A DNA stretch of 64,000 nucleotides from Clostridia bacterium. Lineage in GTDB: Bacteria > Bacillota > Clostridia > Acetivibrionales > STF1-152. Under the pieces are notes generated by a model that saw nothing but the letters and a program-made list of their open reading frames with translations, was not told where the DNA came from and made no database searches. A program made the position numbers and the translations under genes. The stretch covers positions 1-64,000 of the forward strand of contig JANQLN010000021.1 in assembly GCA_028280575.1 (NCBI GenBank). Reading direction: 5' to 3'. Positions 25,446-35,461 of this stretch are shown here, one piece after another (position 1 is the stretch's first letter; every line of letters begins with the position of its first letter).

Positions 25446-26993
25446 TCATACCCCGGCTCTTTTGATCACAGGTTTAACACCCATAACTTCTTCAAAAAAA
25501 TTAATATGAGCCGAGAAACTCCACTCTTCTAAAAGTATATCCTCGGTAGCCAGAACTTTAAATATTATTTCCCTTCCTTTTTTTTCAATGTCAATATCTA
25601 TTACCTTATGCTTATGGGAGATATCAAGTGCCTCCGCAACCTTCAATATGGCAGCCAGTTTTGACACAATCATCCTGTCCTTGTGCTCCATAACAAAATA
25701 GTTTTCATCGTCAACGGACGGTTTTTCCTCGCTGTGATACCTTGCCACATTCGCGATAAGATGCAGCTCGTGGTCGGAAAAGCCCATAATATCCTGGAAC
25801 TTGATTATATTATATGAATGAATATCATGTTGATTCAAATTTACATACTTGCCTACGTCGTGTAAAATAGCGGCTACCCTTAAATAAAATCTTTCCTTCC
25901 CACCCAATCTGTGAAAATCCGCTGTTTGATCAAATATTGTCATTGTGAGAAGCTCAATATGGGAGCAATGGATTTCATCTATAAAGTACCTTTGTCCGAT
26001 GAACCTGACCGAACTTATTACGTCGTTAAGAAATTCCTTTTTCCTTGGGGTATTAAATCTCTCGTCGGCCATATCCGCAAGAAGCCCCTGCCTTAATGAA
26101 ACCATAGGAGCATAAATGCCTTTTGCATTTGTCATTTCAAGAAAACTGTAAAACAGGATTATTGAAGGAAGAAGTATTTCAGCCTGGTTTTTTTCCAGCA
26201 TAAACCTTTTTGCTATCTGTTCTGTAGACATTTTATGCAATTCATTATAAAGCTCCCTTAAGGCAGCTTTGTTAACAAATTTGCTTTCACCCGTATTACC
26301 GTCAAATGTGAGTTTGCTGATTACACTTAATTCTCCTCCAAGCCCGATGAAATTATTTATGGGGACCTCACTTATAAGTGGAATTAGAAAATCTATCCTG
26401 CTTTCAACAAATTCTTCAACTATGCCTGGAAAATCCAGTGTCATTTTCTCAAGGTCGGCAAGAATGCCTCTTAACCTGAGAGAGCCTATTTTAATATATT
26501 CGGTAAACTTCAAGCTGCCGCTGCTGTATAATGAAATCTCAATACCCCCGGACCTTATATCAACTATAAGCGTTCCTTTGTGGCCAAAGCCCCTGGAATC
26601 GGGAATTGTATATCTCATGGCTTTATACATGAAAAACCTTTCCTGGGCATTATTTATTACTTCAACATCCAGTCCGGTCTTTAATCTTATCTGCTCCAAA
26701 ACATATTCTTTATTTTCAGCTTCTCTTATTCCGCTTGTACACACAGCCCTGTAATACTCTACATTGTAATCCTTCATCAGACGGGTATAATTCAGCAGTA
26801 TATCACAGGTTCTATAAATAGTATCTACTTGTATTCTTCCGAACATAAAAGTGTCCTTACCAACCCCTGTGTTATTCCACAGGTCTTCAAGTATTTCAAT
26901 ACGCCCGTCCGGGCTCATTTGCGCAATGGTCATCCTTATGGAATTCGATCCAACATCTATAGACGCTACGCTTTCACTATAATTACCACCCAT
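25446..26993 (-). CDS. Ppx/GppA-like phosphatase with HD domain
   Basis: About 515 residues. The N-terminal part is an ASKHA fold (SVASIDVGSNSIRMTIAQMS) and the C-terminal part an HD domain (AAILHDVGKYVNLNQHDIHS, ARYHSEEKP). The family hydrolyses polyphosphate or pppGpp. One key motif is unusual: where active enzymes have D-I-G-G-G-S-T-E, this protein has VDIRSGGIEISLY, so catalysis at that site is doubtful. Start: I use the ATG at 26993; GGGAGG is 14 bases upstream, which is long, and an upstream extension cannot be excluded. Adjacent to ppk. It may be a regulator or a divergent exopolyphosphatase. Confidence 0.82.
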   Translation of the reverse strand: MGGNYSESVASIDVGSNSIRMTIAQMSPDGRIEILEDLWNNTGVGKDTFMFGRIQVDTIYRTCDILLNYTRLMKDYNVEYYRAVCTSGIREAENKEYVLEQIRLKTGLDVEVINNAQERFFMYKAMRYTIPDSRGFGHKGTLIVDIRSGGIEISLYSSGSLKFTEYIKIGSLRLRGILADLEKMTLDFPGIVEEFVESRIDFLIPLISEVPINNFIGLGGELSVISKLTFDGNTGESKFVNKAALRELYNELHKMSTEQIAKRFMLEKNQAEILLPSIILFYSFLEMTNAKGIYAPMVSLRQGLLADMADERFNTPRKKEFLNDVISSVRFIGQRYFIDEIHCSHIELLTMTIFDQTADFHRLGGKERFYLRVAAILHDVGKYVNLNQHDIHSYNIIKFQDIMGFSDHELHLIANVARYHSEEKPSVDDENYFVMEHKDRMIVSKLAAILKVAEALDISHKHKVIDIDIEKKGREIIFKVLATEDILLEEWSFSAHINFFEEVMGVKPVIKRAGV

Positions 26994-27334
26994 AAACCAG
27001 CAGCATCCTCCCAGCCCCGGTAGTTTGCAGCACTTAAACCTTAACGGCATAACTTCAACAGGCTTTTTTGCAAGGTCGAAAAGATAGCGAATATTAAATT
27101 CTGCAATTCTACCTTCAATTATGCATCTTGCAGACCACTACCGGTATTATTTGATTAAAACATCTTAATTATTTGTAAAATTACAATAACACAAACAATG
27201 CGGAAAAAAATAATTTATACCTGTATAATAATATAATATATTAAAATTTTAGTTTTTTCTATATATTTAACAGGGAATTAACAATTTTTGCCCTGCATTA
27301 AAGGATAAAATACCCCAATAAATTTAAAAAGCTT

Positions 27335-28414
27335 TTATTTTTCAATATATATGCTCCTGGAAGGAAAGGCAACCGATAATCCCATTTGCTCTACAATATC
27401 CATTATTTTAAGATTTACATCCTCCTGCACCCTTAAAAAATCCTCCCATACGGTTGTTTTTGTAAAAAAATAAAGAAAAATATTCAGTGAGCTGTCTCCA
27501 AAGCCCTCAAAATATACAAATATGGTTTGAGGATGTATTTGGGGATGCTCTTTGAGCATACTCCTGATTTTTTCAACACATGTTTCCATCTGTTTGGATG
27601 TGGTAGCATATGTCAGTCCAAGCCTGTATGTAATTCTCCTTTTTCCCATGCGGGACCAGTTTATGATGGCATCATTGCTCATTGTTGAATTAGGTATTGT
27701 AACCAGTGCCTGCGCAAATGTCCTTACCCTGGTGCTTCTGAATCCCATCTCTTCAACAGTCCCTTCAACATGGGGAGTCTTTATCCAGTCACCTGTTGAA
27801 AATGGTTTATCCAGCATTATGGTGATGCTTCCAAAAAGGTTTGCCGCAGTATCCTTTGCTGCCAGGGCAAATGCCAAGCCGCCTAACCCCAATCCTGCCA
27901 AAAGACCGGTAACGTTATAACCCCAGAGCTCCACAATAACTACAACACCTAAAGCAACAACTATTGTCTTTATTCCATTTTTTATAAGGGGGTATATCAT
28001 ATCGTCCAGCTTGGTTTCCGTTTTTTCCGTAAACTTTTGAAGCAGCAGGGCAATAGCTCCTGCAGCCCTGTAACCTGCCCAGAATACCGTATATGCCAGC
28101 AATGATCTCACTATATTCATCAGAAAGTCATGGGTGCTTTGAGGCAATTGGAGAACAACTATGGAAATACTTATCCCCAGCACAATAAAGCTGAAACACA
28201 ATGGAGGATTGACTACATCAAGCAGATGGTCGTCAAGCCTTGATTTTGTTTTCTTTGTCAGCCTTTTAAGAATACTTATTACAACTTTCACAAAAACCTG
28301 CCTCAATATCAGTGAAAGTAAAATAATAAGCATTGCGCCCACTATTCTTACCAGATTTTCATTGGCACTCAAGTAATTAATAAATTCTTCCAACCCAGCA
28401 ATAACTTTCTCCAT
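27335..28414 (-). CDS. MscS family mechanosensitive channel
   Basis: A 359-residue membrane protein with about four N-terminal hydrophobic segments, the pore helix (GLLAGLGLGGLAFALAAKDT) with Gly/Ala packing residues, the following NLFGSITIMLDKPFSTGDWI, and a beta/alpha C-terminal domain (TRVRTFAQALVTIPNSTMSN). It releases solutes on hypo-osmotic shock. GGAGGAAA precedes the ATG. Single gene with no obvious partner. Confidence 0.92.
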   Translation of the reverse strand: MEKVIAGLEEFINYLSANENLVRIVGAMLIILLSLILRQVFVKVVISILKRLTKKTKSRLDDHLLDVVNPPLCFSFIVLGISISIVVLQLPQSTHDFLMNIVRSLLAYTVFWAGYRAAGAIALLLQKFTEKTETKLDDMIYPLIKNGIKTIVVALGVVVIVELWGYNVTGLLAGLGLGGLAFALAAKDTAANLFGSITIMLDKPFSTGDWIKTPHVEGTVEEMGFRSTRVRTFAQALVTIPNSTMSNDAIINWSRMGKRRITYRLGLTYATTSKQMETCVEKIRSMLKEHPQIHPQTIFVYFEGFGDSSLNIFLYFFTKTTVWEDFLRVQEDVNLKIMDIVEQMGLSVAFPSRSIYIEK

Positions 28415-28576
28415 TTTTTTCCTCCAAATATATAATAGGCTTTACCTATAATAAAAAAATAACTTTGATATATAATTTATTATGCATTCTAATCCTCTCA
28501 CTGTCAAATTCTTGTTATATTTCTTGGCAATAACCAACAGGCAAATCCTTTCATTAATCTGGCCTTCCCGGTAATC

Positions 28577-30166
28577 TCAAACATCAACAGCTTTATTTTC
28601 AGACATGGGGCCTTCTCCGGTTTTTTTATGATATGCCGTAATATTGATTACACTCTTTTTGTCCACATCTCCAATATTGTAGCAGCAGCAATCTGCCATT
28701 CCTATTAACTGGTTGTCCTTATAGACATTATAAAAGCAGGCACCTTCTACATGGTTCCATTTGATAAAAGCCGATCCTTTCCTTTTTTCCGGCCATATTT
28801 TATCCGGGGCAGGAAGGGCCTTGTCCGATAATAATACTATTCCTGATTGAACTATTTTAACTTTATGGCTTTGCCCCCTGATAATATATGTCAACTTGTT
28901 TTCCTTTATATCATCTTCAAATATGGGTATTTTATGGTATCCTCCTTCATATTTGTACATTCGATATTTCTTTGTTCCGCTTTCAACACTGAAAGAAATC
29001 ATATTCCTGTTATTTTTATTCTTTTCAGATAATATCGAAAATATGAAGTAACCTTTTATTCCTCCAGGTACGGAAAACTCTATCTCTATATGGTCCTCAA
29101 TGCTTATCCAGAAAGGCTGCCACCCATCGCCATATACTCCAAGGGCATCCCTGACATGGTAATCATATTCCTTTCTCCCAGTGTAATGGTCCATATGCCT
29201 GGCCCAGTTTAAAAGGCTTTTATCATTCTCTTTTAAAGCCCTTGCACAATCAACAAAAATTGCAACAGGCTCATGATATTCTTTTCCCCTGAATAAAATA
29301 TCGGAGCATTCCATTTGACCGTTATATATATCCACCAGGCTGGAATCTCCTGTAAACCTGCCATTCATCCAGCTCGTCCAGTTTGTATTTTGAGGGTATA
29401 CCTGCCATTCCCAGTTAATGTATTGATAACCTTTGACTCCATGGGAATATATGGCTTTGAAAAAATCATTAATCCAATTTTTGAAAGAATAGCTCGCATC
29501 AACAATCGCGTATGAGCTTTCTCCAATCATTACAGGTTTATTATGGGCAGCGGCCTGTTCCATAAACCATGATGCATCAAAATCAGGTGAAAGCGTATTA
29601 TAGGAAAACCAGTCTACATAACTGTCTCCATCTTTTTCATATGTATCCGGGTTATCAGGATACCAGTCATACATTTTATCATTGCTGCATGTATAAGTAT
29701 TCCAGACAAAAGCAACATTTTCAACATTATTTTCCCTGAACTTATCCACAATCCTTCTGTAAGCCTTCTTATACGGCAATGGCTCATACCCGTTCCATTC
29801 CCCGTCAAATTCATAACCTATCCTTAAAAATATCGGCAGGTTAACGCTTTTATAGTTTTCCAGCATTTTTTTAATTTCCCTGTCGTATAGTCCATTCCCT
29901 ATCTTCTCTAACTCAGGAGTGTTATGTGTAGGAAGCTGCAGGCCGATTTGCAAAAAAGCTCCCGGAAAAAGATTATGCGCTTCAATTATATCGGGATTTT
30001 TGCCATACCCGTTTTCGTTTAAAGCTTCATACAATGCTATCAAAATCGGTTTTTTTTCCTCATGAAGTGAATGTGTCATAGCTGCTATTGACTCTATACA
30101 CTGTCCTGCACCTGAATAAACATACCCGTTCCCGGGCTTTAATTTTTTTGAATCCAATTTATACAT
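28577..30166 (-). CDS. GH26-like cytosolic glycoside hydrolase
   Basis: A 529-residue enzyme with a GH-A barrel: FLRIGYEFDGEWNGYEPLPY carries the likely acid/base glutamate (E119), WNTYTCSNDKMYDWYPDN follows, and PVMIGESSYA carries the likely nucleophile (E216). This order resembles GH26 mannanases and related enzymes. A beta-rich region follows, then a C-terminal fibronectin-III-like domain (near 440-529). No signal peptide: it should act inside the cell on sugars imported by the ABC system in the same operon. RNA start may be the ATG at 30166, but AGGAG abuts it; the TTG three codons later (30157) has better spacing. Last gene of the operon. Confidence 0.7.
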   Translation of the reverse strand: MYKLDSKKLKPGNGYVYSGAGQCIESIAAMTHSLHEEKKPILIALYEALNENGYGKNPDIIEAHNLFPGAFLQIGLQLPTHNTPELEKIGNGLYDREIKKMLENYKSVNLPIFLRIGYEFDGEWNGYEPLPYKKAYRRIVDKFRENNVENVAFVWNTYTCSNDKMYDWYPDNPDTYEKDGDSYVDWFSYNTLSPDFDASWFMEQAAAHNKPVMIGESSYAIVDASYSFKNWINDFFKAIYSHGVKGYQYINWEWQVYPQNTNWTSWMNGRFTGDSSLVDIYNGQMECSDILFRGKEYHEPVAIFVDCARALKENDKSLLNWARHMDHYTGRKEYDYHVRDALGVYGDGWQPFWISIEDHIEIEFSVPGGIKGYFIFSILSEKNKNNRNMISFSVESGTKKYRMYKYEGGYHKIPIFEDDIKENKLTYIIRGQSHKVKIVQSGIVLLSDKALPAPDKIWPEKRKGSAFIKWNHVEGACFYNVYKDNQLIGMADCCCYNIGDVDKKSVINITAYHKKTGEGPMSENKAVDV

Positions 30167-30169
30167 CTC

Positions 30170-31750
30170 CTATAAAATTTTATTGATGCTTTTGATTATT
30201 TTAGACTCTTCCCTGTATTCCAGCGGACTGATGCCGATTGTTTCCCGGAAGGCCCTTGAAAAATGCTTATGATTTTCAAAGCCTACTTCTTCTGCAACTT
30301 CATATATTTTCATTTGGCTCTCCTTGAGCAGTTCCTTGGCCTTGTCAATCCTCACACTGCGCAGGTATTTTACAAAACTCATACCTGTCTGCTCTTTGAA
30401 AGCATGTGAAAAGTATGAATAATTCAATGAAACATGATTTGATACTACTGTCAAATCAATATCCTTATAATAATTCTTTCTGATATAATCTATTGCCCTG
30501 TCTATTTCTGTTTTCTCATAATATGTGCTTTTTATAGCCGCAATTGAGCTGCTTGCAAGCAGTGCAAACTCTCTTAAAAAAGATAGATAAGACTTTATGC
30601 TGTCAAAATTATATACATCCCGTAATGTTTCATATTTATTAAATTCATCTATGTGCCTGAATGATTTTGATTGAACCTTATCAGCTATTGCTTCATATGT
30701 TGCCCGGACAATATCTTCCAGGTAGGATATGCTGTTTAATGAAATTGTTTTCTTTTCAAATATAGCGCCTACCAATGTATCAAATTCATTGATTCTGTCT
30801 GTTCCAATGATTTTACCCAGTTTTTGAATATCTTTTGCCGGTATGGAATCCTTCCTGTTTATATTGTCAAGGCTTTTATAATATATAACATCCTGTTCCG
30901 GCAATACATAGTGGTATTTTAAACCATTCAATGCCTGCAGGTAAGCTTTTCTGATTGACATGATATTGTCACAGCCTTCACTTACCGAAGCAAAAAAATG
31001 ATTTTTAAGATGATTTATATGATCCATCAACTCATAAATGCAGGAGACATTATCAGTAATTACCAGGTACAATTTATCCATATCCAAATCAAGGTACGGC
31101 TTTTCAGACCTTTTAAGAAATTTGCATATCTCACTTTTTAAATCATGGGAAAAAGCAGAATTGTTTCCTTTGCAGGCATATTCCTTTTTAACTGCAACCA
31201 GGGTTATGTAGAAATATTTATTTTTAAATACCAATCCCAATTCATTCAATTTTAATTTACTTTCTTCTGTATGGCATCCGTCCAATAGTGCAATCCTAAG
31301 CTTATCTTCCCTCAGTTTTTTTTCCATGGTAGAAAAAAGCATATTTCTCTTCATCATTTCTTCTTCTTTGAGTATTTCCTTTTCTACTTTTTCAACGGCA
31401 CAAATGAGTTCATTCCTGTCCAGCGGCTTCAATAAATATGATCTGGCTCCGTAATCAATACTCTGCCTGGCATATTGAAAATCATCGTATCCGCTCAGTA
31501 CTATGAATTTGGGAGAAGAGTTCTTTCGATTAACCATTTGCATAAGCTGGATACCGTCCATTTCCGGCATTCTTATATCGGTAATGACAAGATGTATTTT
31601 TTCCTCGGATATTATTCTGGCCGCTTCTTTTCCATTGGAACATTCCAAAATTTTCTTAAATTTTGTCCCGGCACTTTCTATAATGGATTTTACACCTTTT
31701 CTTATCAACGGCTTGTCATCAACGACTAATGCCTTTAACATCCCTACCAA
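30170..31750 (-). CDS. AraC-type response regulator (YesN-like)
   Basis: A 526-residue two-component regulator: receiver domain at 1-120 (ALVVDDKPLIRKGVKSIIES, phosphoacceptor in LVITDIRMPEMDG, lysine in SYLLKPLDRNEL), a long middle region, and a C-terminal AraC DNA-binding domain (IDRAIDYIRKNYYKDIDLTV, FSHAFKEQTGMSFVKYLRSV, ENHKHFSRAFRETIGISPLEY). It pairs with the kinase encoded just upstream (overlap of 7 bases) and is expected to activate this sugar-uptake operon. Confidence 0.93.
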   Translation of the reverse strand: MVGMLKALVVDDKPLIRKGVKSIIESAGTKFKKILECSNGKEAARIISEEKIHLVITDIRMPEMDGIQLMQMVNRKNSSPKFIVLSGYDDFQYARQSIDYGARSYLLKPLDRNELICAVEKVEKEILKEEEMMKRNMLFSTMEKKLREDKLRIALLDGCHTEESKLKLNELGLVFKNKYFYITLVAVKKEYACKGNNSAFSHDLKSEICKFLKRSEKPYLDLDMDKLYLVITDNVSCIYELMDHINHLKNHFFASVSEGCDNIMSIRKAYLQALNGLKYHYVLPEQDVIYYKSLDNINRKDSIPAKDIQKLGKIIGTDRINEFDTLVGAIFEKKTISLNSISYLEDIVRATYEAIADKVQSKSFRHIDEFNKYETLRDVYNFDSIKSYLSFLREFALLASSSIAAIKSTYYEKTEIDRAIDYIRKNYYKDIDLTVVSNHVSLNYSYFSHAFKEQTGMSFVKYLRSVRIDKAKELLKESQMKIYEVAEEVGFENHKHFSRAFRETIGISPLEYREESKIIKSINKIL

Positions 31751-33612
31751 CCTCCAATTTTTTTTTCACAATCCAGGTGGAGCGAAACTTTTGTAAACTC
31801 ATTCTTGATACTGTCTATTTTTATGCCATACGAGTCCCCGCAAAACAAATTGATTCTCTTCTGGACATTCAACAAACCTATTCCATGGCTTTGCTTTGAC
31901 TCCGGCTCATCATCCTCTCCGTTTAATAGCACCTGCCGCAGCCGATTCAGTTCTTTTTCATCAATTCCCACTCCGTCATCCGTTATTTCTATAACAACCC
32001 TGCCCTTTTCCGTAAAAGCCGATATATTTATTTGACCTTCAGTACCTTTTGGCTCCAATCCGTGGTTTACCGCATTTTCAACCAGGGGCTGTATAGACAT
32101 TTTGGGAATACGGTATGCTAAAAGCTCTGAATTTATGGATATTTTCAATTCAATTTTCATATCTGCCACTATATTCATCAGTACAATATAATTATTTACA
32201 AGAGAAATTTCTTCTTCCAAGTATACATTTTTTCTTTTCCAGCTCATACTATAGCGCATTAATTGGCCAAGTGAAGCTATGGCATCGGCAATTTCCCTCT
32301 TTTTTTCAATTTCAGCCAGCATTCGAATGGATTCGAGCACATTATTAATGAAATGGGAATTAATCTGGGATTGCAGTGCCTTTAATTCGGCATCCTTAAC
32401 AGCAAGTTTTTTTGCAACCAGTTCAGATATCAAATCTTTAATCCTGTGAACCATATGATTAAAATGTATTGCCGCCTCGTCCACTTCATCATTGCCTTTG
32501 ACAGGTATGGATACATCCAGGTTGCCCGCCTGTACTTTTCTCATGGAGTATACAACCCGGTTAAGCTTTTTTAAAAGAATTGCTGCAGAGAAATATGTGA
32601 CAAAAAACAATACGATGATTGATATGGTAACTGCAATTATTATATTATTCCTTACATAATCCAGCTGCACCGTTATACCTTCCGTAGAATAAATTTGATA
32701 GATAAAAGAGTCAAGCTTTCTTAAATACCTGTATATTACAACAAAATTGCTTTTCCCTATACGCAAATGGAAATTCCCCTGTCCACTTAAGGTTTCCTTT
32801 TTGATGCCTGAAATGATATCTTTCAATACCTCCCTGCGCTTTATATAAAAATTCCTGTTGCTATCATAGTAAGCAATTTCATTTTCACCTTTTTGAAGTA
32901 AAAACAGGGCAGAATGCTCTTCTGCGGGATTTGTATACAAATCATTGAAAAAAACCTCCTGCAGCATATTGACTTCCAGTATACCCAGGTGCTTCTGGCC
33001 TGTTCCGAGTATTTCCCTGTATAGTGAAACAACCCTGTTGGAAGCTGCTCCCGTATATGTATCCAATCCGCTTATTTCAAAATATTGATTCCCCTTTAAG
33101 CTTTTTATATAAGAAATCAAATCCGATTTTCCGAAGCTGTTTTCTTTAAATAACAAAGGAGGAAGCTCATATACTTTATCGTTATCAATAAAGAAATGAA
33201 TGTTGTTAATGCTTGGATTAAAGTTTATCAAATTAACTATTTGAGAATATTCACTTCTTTTGAACTCAATTAATGCAAGGTCATCCTTTAGCATGTCCTT
33301 GCTTGTAAAATCAATAAAGCGTGTATTGCCTAAGGCAGTTTCCATCACATTTTCACAAATCCTGATATTCTGGCTGATATTGGCATATGCTTTATCCAAT
33401 TCCTCCCTGCTTTCATTATAATAATCTTCTTTTAGATTTTCATTGGCATTGTTGAATGAATAAAGGGCAAAGAAGAGAATGGGAATAACAAAAATAATAA
33501 AGTAAATAAAAACAAATTTTTTGATTATCCCCATTCCTTTTATATATGCAAGCACTTTCCTTATAGAAGATGACTTTCTCACAAGCCTATTAATTTCCAT
33601 GCTTGATTCCAT
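31744..33612 (-). CDS. Sensor histidine kinase (YesM-like)
   Basis: About 622 residues: one transmembrane helix near the N-terminus (FVFIYFIIFVIPILFFALYS), a large extracellular sensor region, a second helix (IIIAVTISIIVLFFVTYFSA), a HAMP domain (VYSMRKVQAGNLDVSIPVKG), the HisKA_7 dimerisation segment with the phosphorylated histidine (LQSQINSHFINNVLESIRML), and an HATPase domain (EITDDGVGIDEKELN; GIGLLNVQKRINLFCG). The start is uncertain; ATGs at 33612 and 33600 are both possible. It is expected to sense an extracellular sugar ligand together with the neighbouring ABC transporter. Confidence 0.9.
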   Translation of the reverse strand: MESSMEINRLVRKSSSIRKVLAYIKGMGIIKKFVFIYFIIFVIPILFFALYSFNNANENLKEDYYNESREELDKAYANISQNIRICENVMETALGNTRFIDFTSKDMLKDDLALIEFKRSEYSQIVNLINFNPSINNIHFFIDNDKVYELPPLLFKENSFGKSDLISYIKSLKGNQYFEISGLDTYTGAASNRVVSLYREILGTGQKHLGILEVNMLQEVFFNDLYTNPAEEHSALFLLQKGENEIAYYDSNRNFYIKRREVLKDIISGIKKETLSGQGNFHLRIGKSNFVVIYRYLRKLDSFIYQIYSTEGITVQLDYVRNNIIIAVTISIIVLFFVTYFSAAILLKKLNRVVYSMRKVQAGNLDVSIPVKGNDEVDEAAIHFNHMVHRIKDLISELVAKKLAVKDAELKALQSQINSHFINNVLESIRMLAEIEKKREIADAIASLGQLMRYSMSWKRKNVYLEEEISLVNNYIVLMNIVADMKIELKISINSELLAYRIPKMSIQPLVENAVNHGLEPKGTEGQINISAFTEKGRVVIEITDDGVGIDEKELNRLRQVLLNGEDDEPESKQSHGIGLLNVQKRINLFCGDSYGIKIDSIKNEFTKVSLHLDCEKKIGGW

Positions 33613-33692
33613 CCCGTATGCTGAAGTTATAAGCAAAACAATACAATATAATTATATATTAATATTGCAATATCATAAACCCTCATGTAAAT

Positions 33693-35369
33693 TTAATTTT
33701 CAAGCTTTTCCTTGAATACCTCCAACTGCTTTTGCATGTATTCCTGGACAATATCAAAACCAAGCTCATCACGTTTTTCAATAAAATCATCCCAGAGCTT
33801 ATCAAATTCTTCATCTGATCCGGCTGTCAGGAGCTTTGGAAGGGTTTGGCCCCATACGGACCGGATTTTGGAAAACGCAATACCTTCTGGAGAATTTCCA
33901 GACGGATTGAGCTCTTTTACATATCCGGATGAAAAGTCGGCATGCTCATTGGCCCAATCTACCATTTGCTGGAGAGCAGGTATTTTAAAGGGCCTCCACT
34001 TATAGACACTGACAGGGTTCCTTAGCATCCAGTAAGTATCTGCAGCACCATACTTTGCTGCAAAATCGTCAAATGACAAAGTATTCAAATCGTTTACCAC
34101 TGCAGGCTTTAATTGGTCTTTCCCGTCTATGTTATCCCATGTTTCCCCTTTTCTCCCCAGGAAAAAGTCCCTTTGCCCCTCTTCACTTGCCCAGTAAGAC
34201 AAGAATCTGATTGCCCTGTCGGCTTTTGAACAATTCTTTGAAATAAATACAGGAAGCCATCCTGTCATACTTCCGGCATATACTCTGGCAGGTTCCAATC
34301 TGGAATTTGAAGGTCCGTCTACAGCCATGTAAACAATGTCAGGATCATCTTTGCTCATAGAAGGTATGCTGGCTGCTACTCCTGTCCATTCCTGGATCAT
34401 GCAGAAATAGTCTGCATTATTTATTTTTTGCTCTACCTGGGGAGCAGTGTCCACAAAAAATTCCATTGTAATCAAATTCATTTCATAAGCCCTGCGGAAT
34501 GTTTTGAGCCATCTGATGTACTCAGGATCAGCATACCTGTCATATACCTTCCCATCCTTCTCATATGGGATTGCCAAAAAATTCATCAGCATTTCTTCCA
34601 ATCCGTAACAGCCAACAGTGCTGTTGCCGCCCTGTACATACAATGGGTAAATAGTCCTGCCTTTATATGTACTGTAGCTCTCTTTGAGCATTTGCAGCGC
34701 ATTGATGAAACCTTCAGGCGTTCTCATATCAGGCCGGCCAATCTCTTCATAGATATCTTTCCTGACAAGAAAAGTCTGGTTTGCATTGGTAACCCCGGTT
34801 TCTTCCATTTGCGCAGCAGTATAAGCCTCATTGGGCATGCAGTAAGTATTGCCGTCCGGTTGTTTATACCACTTCAAGGTTGCATCTCCCGCCACCTTGT
34901 AAAAATAAGGGTCATATTCATCTGCCAGTTCATTCAGAGCATAAACCATACCGCTTTCCATAAGCTTCTTAAAATTGGGCTGCCAAAATCCCACCGATAA
35001 AATATCCGGCAGAGAATTGGATGCTATCAGGGTAGTCAGTTTATCATTCGGATTTCCCGTTGGAACATCAAAGTTAATTGTAACACCTGTTTTTTCTGTT
35101 ACATACCTGGATACCGGTGTATTCCATTCATATTTGTACCAATTTGCATCCAGGAACCATTTGAAGGTTACAGGAGACGTATCCAATTTCCATCCCGGCA
35201 CATCAGGGTCCAATACCTTGTTATCTTCACTGGTTTTTGCAGCCTTTTCAGAGACCGGCCCCTCTGTTTGGTTTTTCTTCGGCGCTGATTGTGCACAACC
35301 TGCAAGAAGAGCCGCGGTAAGCAAAACAGCAAGCTTCAGGCAAATAAACCTTTTTAGAACATTTGACAT
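33693..35369 (-). CDS. Extracellular solute-binding lipoprotein (LplA-like)
   Basis: A 558-residue lipoprotein with lipobox LLAGCAQS (Cys near 25), a Lys/Glu-rich linker, and a family 1 solute-binding fold (NANWYKYEWN, NVNFDVPTG-like NFDVPTGNPNDKLTTLIASN, AWASEEGQRDFF-like FLSYWASEEGQRDFFLG). Proteins of this large type (LplA) bind oligosaccharides and deliver them to LplB/LplC-type permeases, which are encoded upstream. AAAGGAGG precedes the ATG. No ATPase gene is present; these systems usually share an MsmX-like ATPase encoded elsewhere. Confidence 0.92.
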   Translation of the reverse strand: MSNVLKRFICLKLAVLLTAALLAGCAQSAPKKNQTEGPVSEKAAKTSEDNKVLDPDVPGWKLDTSPVTFKWFLDANWYKYEWNTPVSRYVTEKTGVTINFDVPTGNPNDKLTTLIASNSLPDILSVGFWQPNFKKLMESGMVYALNELADEYDPYFYKVAGDATLKWYKQPDGNTYCMPNEAYTAAQMEETGVTNANQTFLVRKDIYEEIGRPDMRTPEGFINALQMLKESYSTYKGRTIYPLYVQGGNSTVGCYGLEEMLMNFLAIPYEKDGKVYDRYADPEYIRWLKTFRRAYEMNLITMEFFVDTAPQVEQKINNADYFCMIQEWTGVAASIPSMSKDDPDIVYMAVDGPSNSRLEPARVYAGSMTGWLPVFISKNCSKADRAIRFLSYWASEEGQRDFFLGRKGETWDNIDGKDQLKPAVVNDLNTLSFDDFAAKYGAADTYWMLRNPVSVYKWRPFKIPALQQMVDWANEHADFSSGYVKELNPSGNSPEGIAFSKIRSVWGQTLPKLLTAGSDEEFDKLWDDFIEKRDELGFDIVQEYMQKQLEVFKEKLEN

Positions 35370-35443
35370 TTAAAAAACCTCCTTTTGATATTTTTTTATT
35401 TTGATTTGTTCCTCAAACAAAACCATTCATAAAAGTTACGGTC

Positions 35444-35461
35444 GGGATAGAATTCTATCCC
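35444..35461. repeat. Perfect 18-bp palindrome at the lplC stop
   Basis: GGGATAGAATTCTATCCC is perfectly self-complementary and contains the stop codon of the LplC-like gene. As RNA it gives a 7-bp stem with an AATT loop. It may protect or process the mRNA between permease and binding-protein genes. Confidence 0.6.

Noticed and set aside
27015..27145. Partial inverted repeat upstream of the Ppx-like gene
   Set aside because: The complementary CCGGTAGT/ACTACCGG parts are short, far apart and interrupted; probably chance.
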